From Eubacteriales bacterium (lineage in GTDB: Bacteria > Bacillota > Clostridia > Peptostreptococcales > Anaerovoracaceae): 6,528 nucleotides of DNA. Positions 5,803-6,528 of the stretch are shown piece by piece. The stretch's first letter is position 1; each line of letters begins with the position of its first letter. The notes below the pieces were generated by a model. It did not search any database. It was not told the DNA's origin and saw only the letters and a program-made list of their open reading frames with translations. The stretch spans positions 1 through 6,528 of the forward strand of contig JAQUJQ010000092.1 of NCBI GenBank assembly GCA_028680875.1, written 5' to 3'. Position numbers and translations under genes: made by a program.

Positions 5803-6129
5803 TTAAACTTTGATCTTAGAAAAAACTTCTTTCAGAAGGCTCTCTTTCTCCGGTTCGTCCAGCGTAAAAGCACGATAGGCATCATCCATCAGCTGAACAC
5901 CTTCCGGCGTTAATTCAATCTGGAACTTACGACTGACAATATTGCCATTATAGGCGATTAGTCCTCGTTGTTGGAGAAAACGAAGCTCATAGTTGATTTC
6001 GCCGTAATAGCAGCCGTCAATTTGAGCCGGATCTATCTTGATCCTCTTGTTGGCTTGTTGTAGAGATAAACGATAGATGGTTTTTAAAATTTCCAGACGG
6101 GTTGTCACCGGGTTTTTTTGAAGCGGCAT
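5803..6129 (-). CDS. Small winged-helix-like protein, possible regulator
   Basis: This 108-residue protein on the - strand is convergent with thrS, its stop lying 55 bases from the thrS stop. Residues 9-24 (TTRLEILKTIYRLSLQ) look like a first helix, and 43-57 (GEINYELRFLQQRGL) like a recognition helix ending in the RGLI turn common in winged-helix proteins. A wing of strands lies at about 58-73, followed by LTPEGVQLMDDAYRAF at 73-88. The LTPEG turn is typical of MarR/PadR-like and YjcQ-like winged helices. The start ATG (complement of 6127-6129) has a perfect AAGGAGG (complement of 6137-6143) at seven bases. The DNA-binding role is inferred from the fold pattern and from the palindromes in its promoter region. 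Being divergent from the DUF2007 gene, it may control both. I do not recognise a specific named family. Confidence 0.75.
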   Translation of the reverse strand: MPLQKNPVTTRLEILKTIYRLSLQQANKRIKIDPAQIDGCYYGEINYELRFLQQRGLIAYNGNIVSRKFQIELTPEGVQLMDDAYRAFTLDEPEKESLLKEVFSKIKV

Positions 6130-6141
6130 TTGACGACCTCC

Positions 6142-6158
6142 TTGTATTGGGAATACAA
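6142..6158. repeat. Perfect inverted repeat TTGTATT-GGG-AATACAA
   Basis: The two seven-base arms are perfectly complementary around a GGG spacer. The repeat lies between the - strand promoter candidate and the winged-helix gene start, touching its Shine-Dalgarno site. It could be a protein-binding operator, or in the - strand mRNA a small hairpin just before the ribosome-binding site. Confidence 0.7.
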
Positions 6159-6177
6159 TTTATTGTAACATTTTACA
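6155..6177. repeat. Overlapping inverted repeats ACAAT-TT-ATTGT and TGTAA-CATT-TTACA
   Basis: ACAAT (6155-6159) pairs with ATTGT (6162-6166), and TGTAA (6164-6168) pairs with TTACA (6173-6177). They continue from the 6142-6158 palindrome, sharing its AATACAA arm, so the divergent intergenic region holds a run of three dyads with a common TTGTA-type core. This is the pattern expected for an operator occupied by more than one dimer. Confidence 0.55.
6162..6170 (-). promoter_or_regulatory. Extended -10 promoter candidate for the winged-helix gene
   Basis: Read on the - strand the sequence is TGTTACAAT: an extended TGN motif followed by TACAAT, one mismatch from TATAAT. No good -35 box is present, which is acceptable for extended -10 promoters. 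Transcription would start near 6155, inside the palindrome at 6142-6158, leaving a leader of about 25 bases. Confidence 0.5.
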
Positions 6178-6183
6178 GATGGG

Positions 6184-6194
6184 TATGCTATACT
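6184..6194 (+). promoter_or_regulatory. Extended -10 promoter for the DUF2007 gene
   Basis: TATGCTATACT matches the extended -10 consensus TRTGNTATAAT except for one base of the hexamer. No strong -35 box is seen at 17 bases (TAACAT, 6166-6171), as is common for this promoter class. Transcription would start near 6201, about 25 bases before ATG 6226. Confidence 0.65.
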
Positions 6195-6225
6195 AAAACA
6201 TAGTAAAATCTCAGGGGAGGCAGGT

Positions 6226-6528
6226 ATGTTTAAAAAGAAAGACAGGAAAGAGTGGCGTGGTGGTGTTTACCTTACAACTACGCAAAATTCCTTAGAAGCC
6301 GACATTCTGGAATCTAAATTAAGAGGAGAAGGTATTCCGGCCATCCGCAATTACCGGGGAGCCAGCAATGCAATGGAAATAATCATGGGAAGCAATACAA
6401 GCTATCCGATCGACATCTATGTACCTGAGGATACCCTGGAGGATGCAAAAAACATCATCATTGCTATTCCCATTCTCTCCGACGAGTTTGAGGAAGACAT
6501 GGTGATCTCCGATGAGGAGTTAGAGCGC
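6226..6528 (+). CDS. DUF2007-like putative signal-transducing protein (partial, 3' end outside window)
   Basis: An ATG at 6226 with AGGGGAGG (6213-6220) five bases upstream opens a frame that stays open for 101 codons to the window edge. It starts MFKKKDRKEWRGGVYLTTTQ. Residues 14-75 follow the DUF2007 pattern: a strand (VYLTTTQN), a helix (SLEADILESKLRGEGIPAIRN), a strand region (AMEIIMGSN, then YPIDIYVPEDT) and a final helix (LEDAKNIIIAIP). In this family the first helix reads like a sequence that changes or hides a binding surface, and the proteins are labelled putative prokaryotic signal-transducing proteins, with the biochemical role unknown. An acidic tail (DEFEEDMVISDEELE) follows at 82-100. 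It is divergent from the winged-helix gene and shares its operator-like intergenic DNA. Confidence 0.82.
   Translation, partial: MFKKKDRKEWRGGVYLTTTQNSLEADILESKLRGEGIPAIRNYRGASNAMEIIMGSNTSYPIDIYVPEDTLEDAKNIIIAIPILSDEFEEDMVISDEELER

Noticed and set aside
5748..5811. AAAGTTT (5748-5754) and AAACTTT (5805-5811) between the convergent genes as a bidirectional terminator.
   Set aside because: The arms are seven AT-rich bases separated by about 50 bases, with no T-tract directly after. No convincing terminator is seen after thrS.
5826..5838. CTTCT-TTC-AGAAG hairpin that on the - strand is followed by six T residues, a possible terminator.
   Set aside because: The stem is only five pairs and lies within the last codons of the winged-helix gene; too weak to call.
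5620..5913. A 97-codon + strand frame that crosses the end of thrS and runs opposite the winged-helix gene.
   Set aside because: It overlaps two better-supported genes in other frames and has low-complexity basic composition typical of a shadow frame.
1..6528. CRISPR arrays, insertion sequences, tRNA or rRNA genes.
   Set aside because: No direct repeat series, transposase-like frame, terminal inverted repeats or tRNA cloverleaf was seen in reading both strands.

Overview
The window looks like chromosomal DNA of a low-GC Gram-positive bacterium, most likely a member of the Clostridia. The reasons are the AT-rich sequence, strong AAGGAGG-type Shine-Dalgarno sites, GTG starts, and a Tad/Flp-type secretion operon with no outer-membrane secretin gene in view. 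The species cannot be named from the sequence alone.

Positions 2-3849 (+ strand) hold the 3' part of a tightly packed operon for a Tad/Flp-like type IV pilus or secretion machine. In order: the C-terminal end of an upstream protein (by position probably the CpaF/TadA ATPase), a TadB-like inner-membrane platform protein, a smaller TadC-like partner, two micro-proteins of 47 and 48 residues that are almost entirely one membrane helix, a 140-residue protein with the same type of N-terminus, and a 140-residue TadE-like pseudopilin. The last gene, overlapping or abutting the TadE-like gene, is a multi-pass membrane acyltransferase of the HGSNAT/DUF1624 family. The machine would be built around the ATPase and the two platform proteins, and the four single-helix proteins are the candidate structural subunits. 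The acyltransferase may modify a surface glycan or subunit, or may simply be co-transcribed.

Positions 3844-5747 hold thrS, threonyl-tRNA synthetase. It has its own consensus promoter, whose -35 box overlaps the acyltransferase stop codon, and a short leader carrying an intrinsic terminator. No T-box is visible. The enzyme keeps its editing, catalytic and anticodon-binding parts but has no N-terminal TGS domain.

Positions 5803-6528 hold a divergent pair. A small winged-helix-like protein is on the - strand, convergent with thrS, and the start of a DUF2007-type protein is on the + strand and runs off the window. Their shared intergenic region carries overlapping inverted repeats and two back-to-back extended -10 promoter candidates, which suggests regulation from a common operator, possibly by the winged-helix protein.
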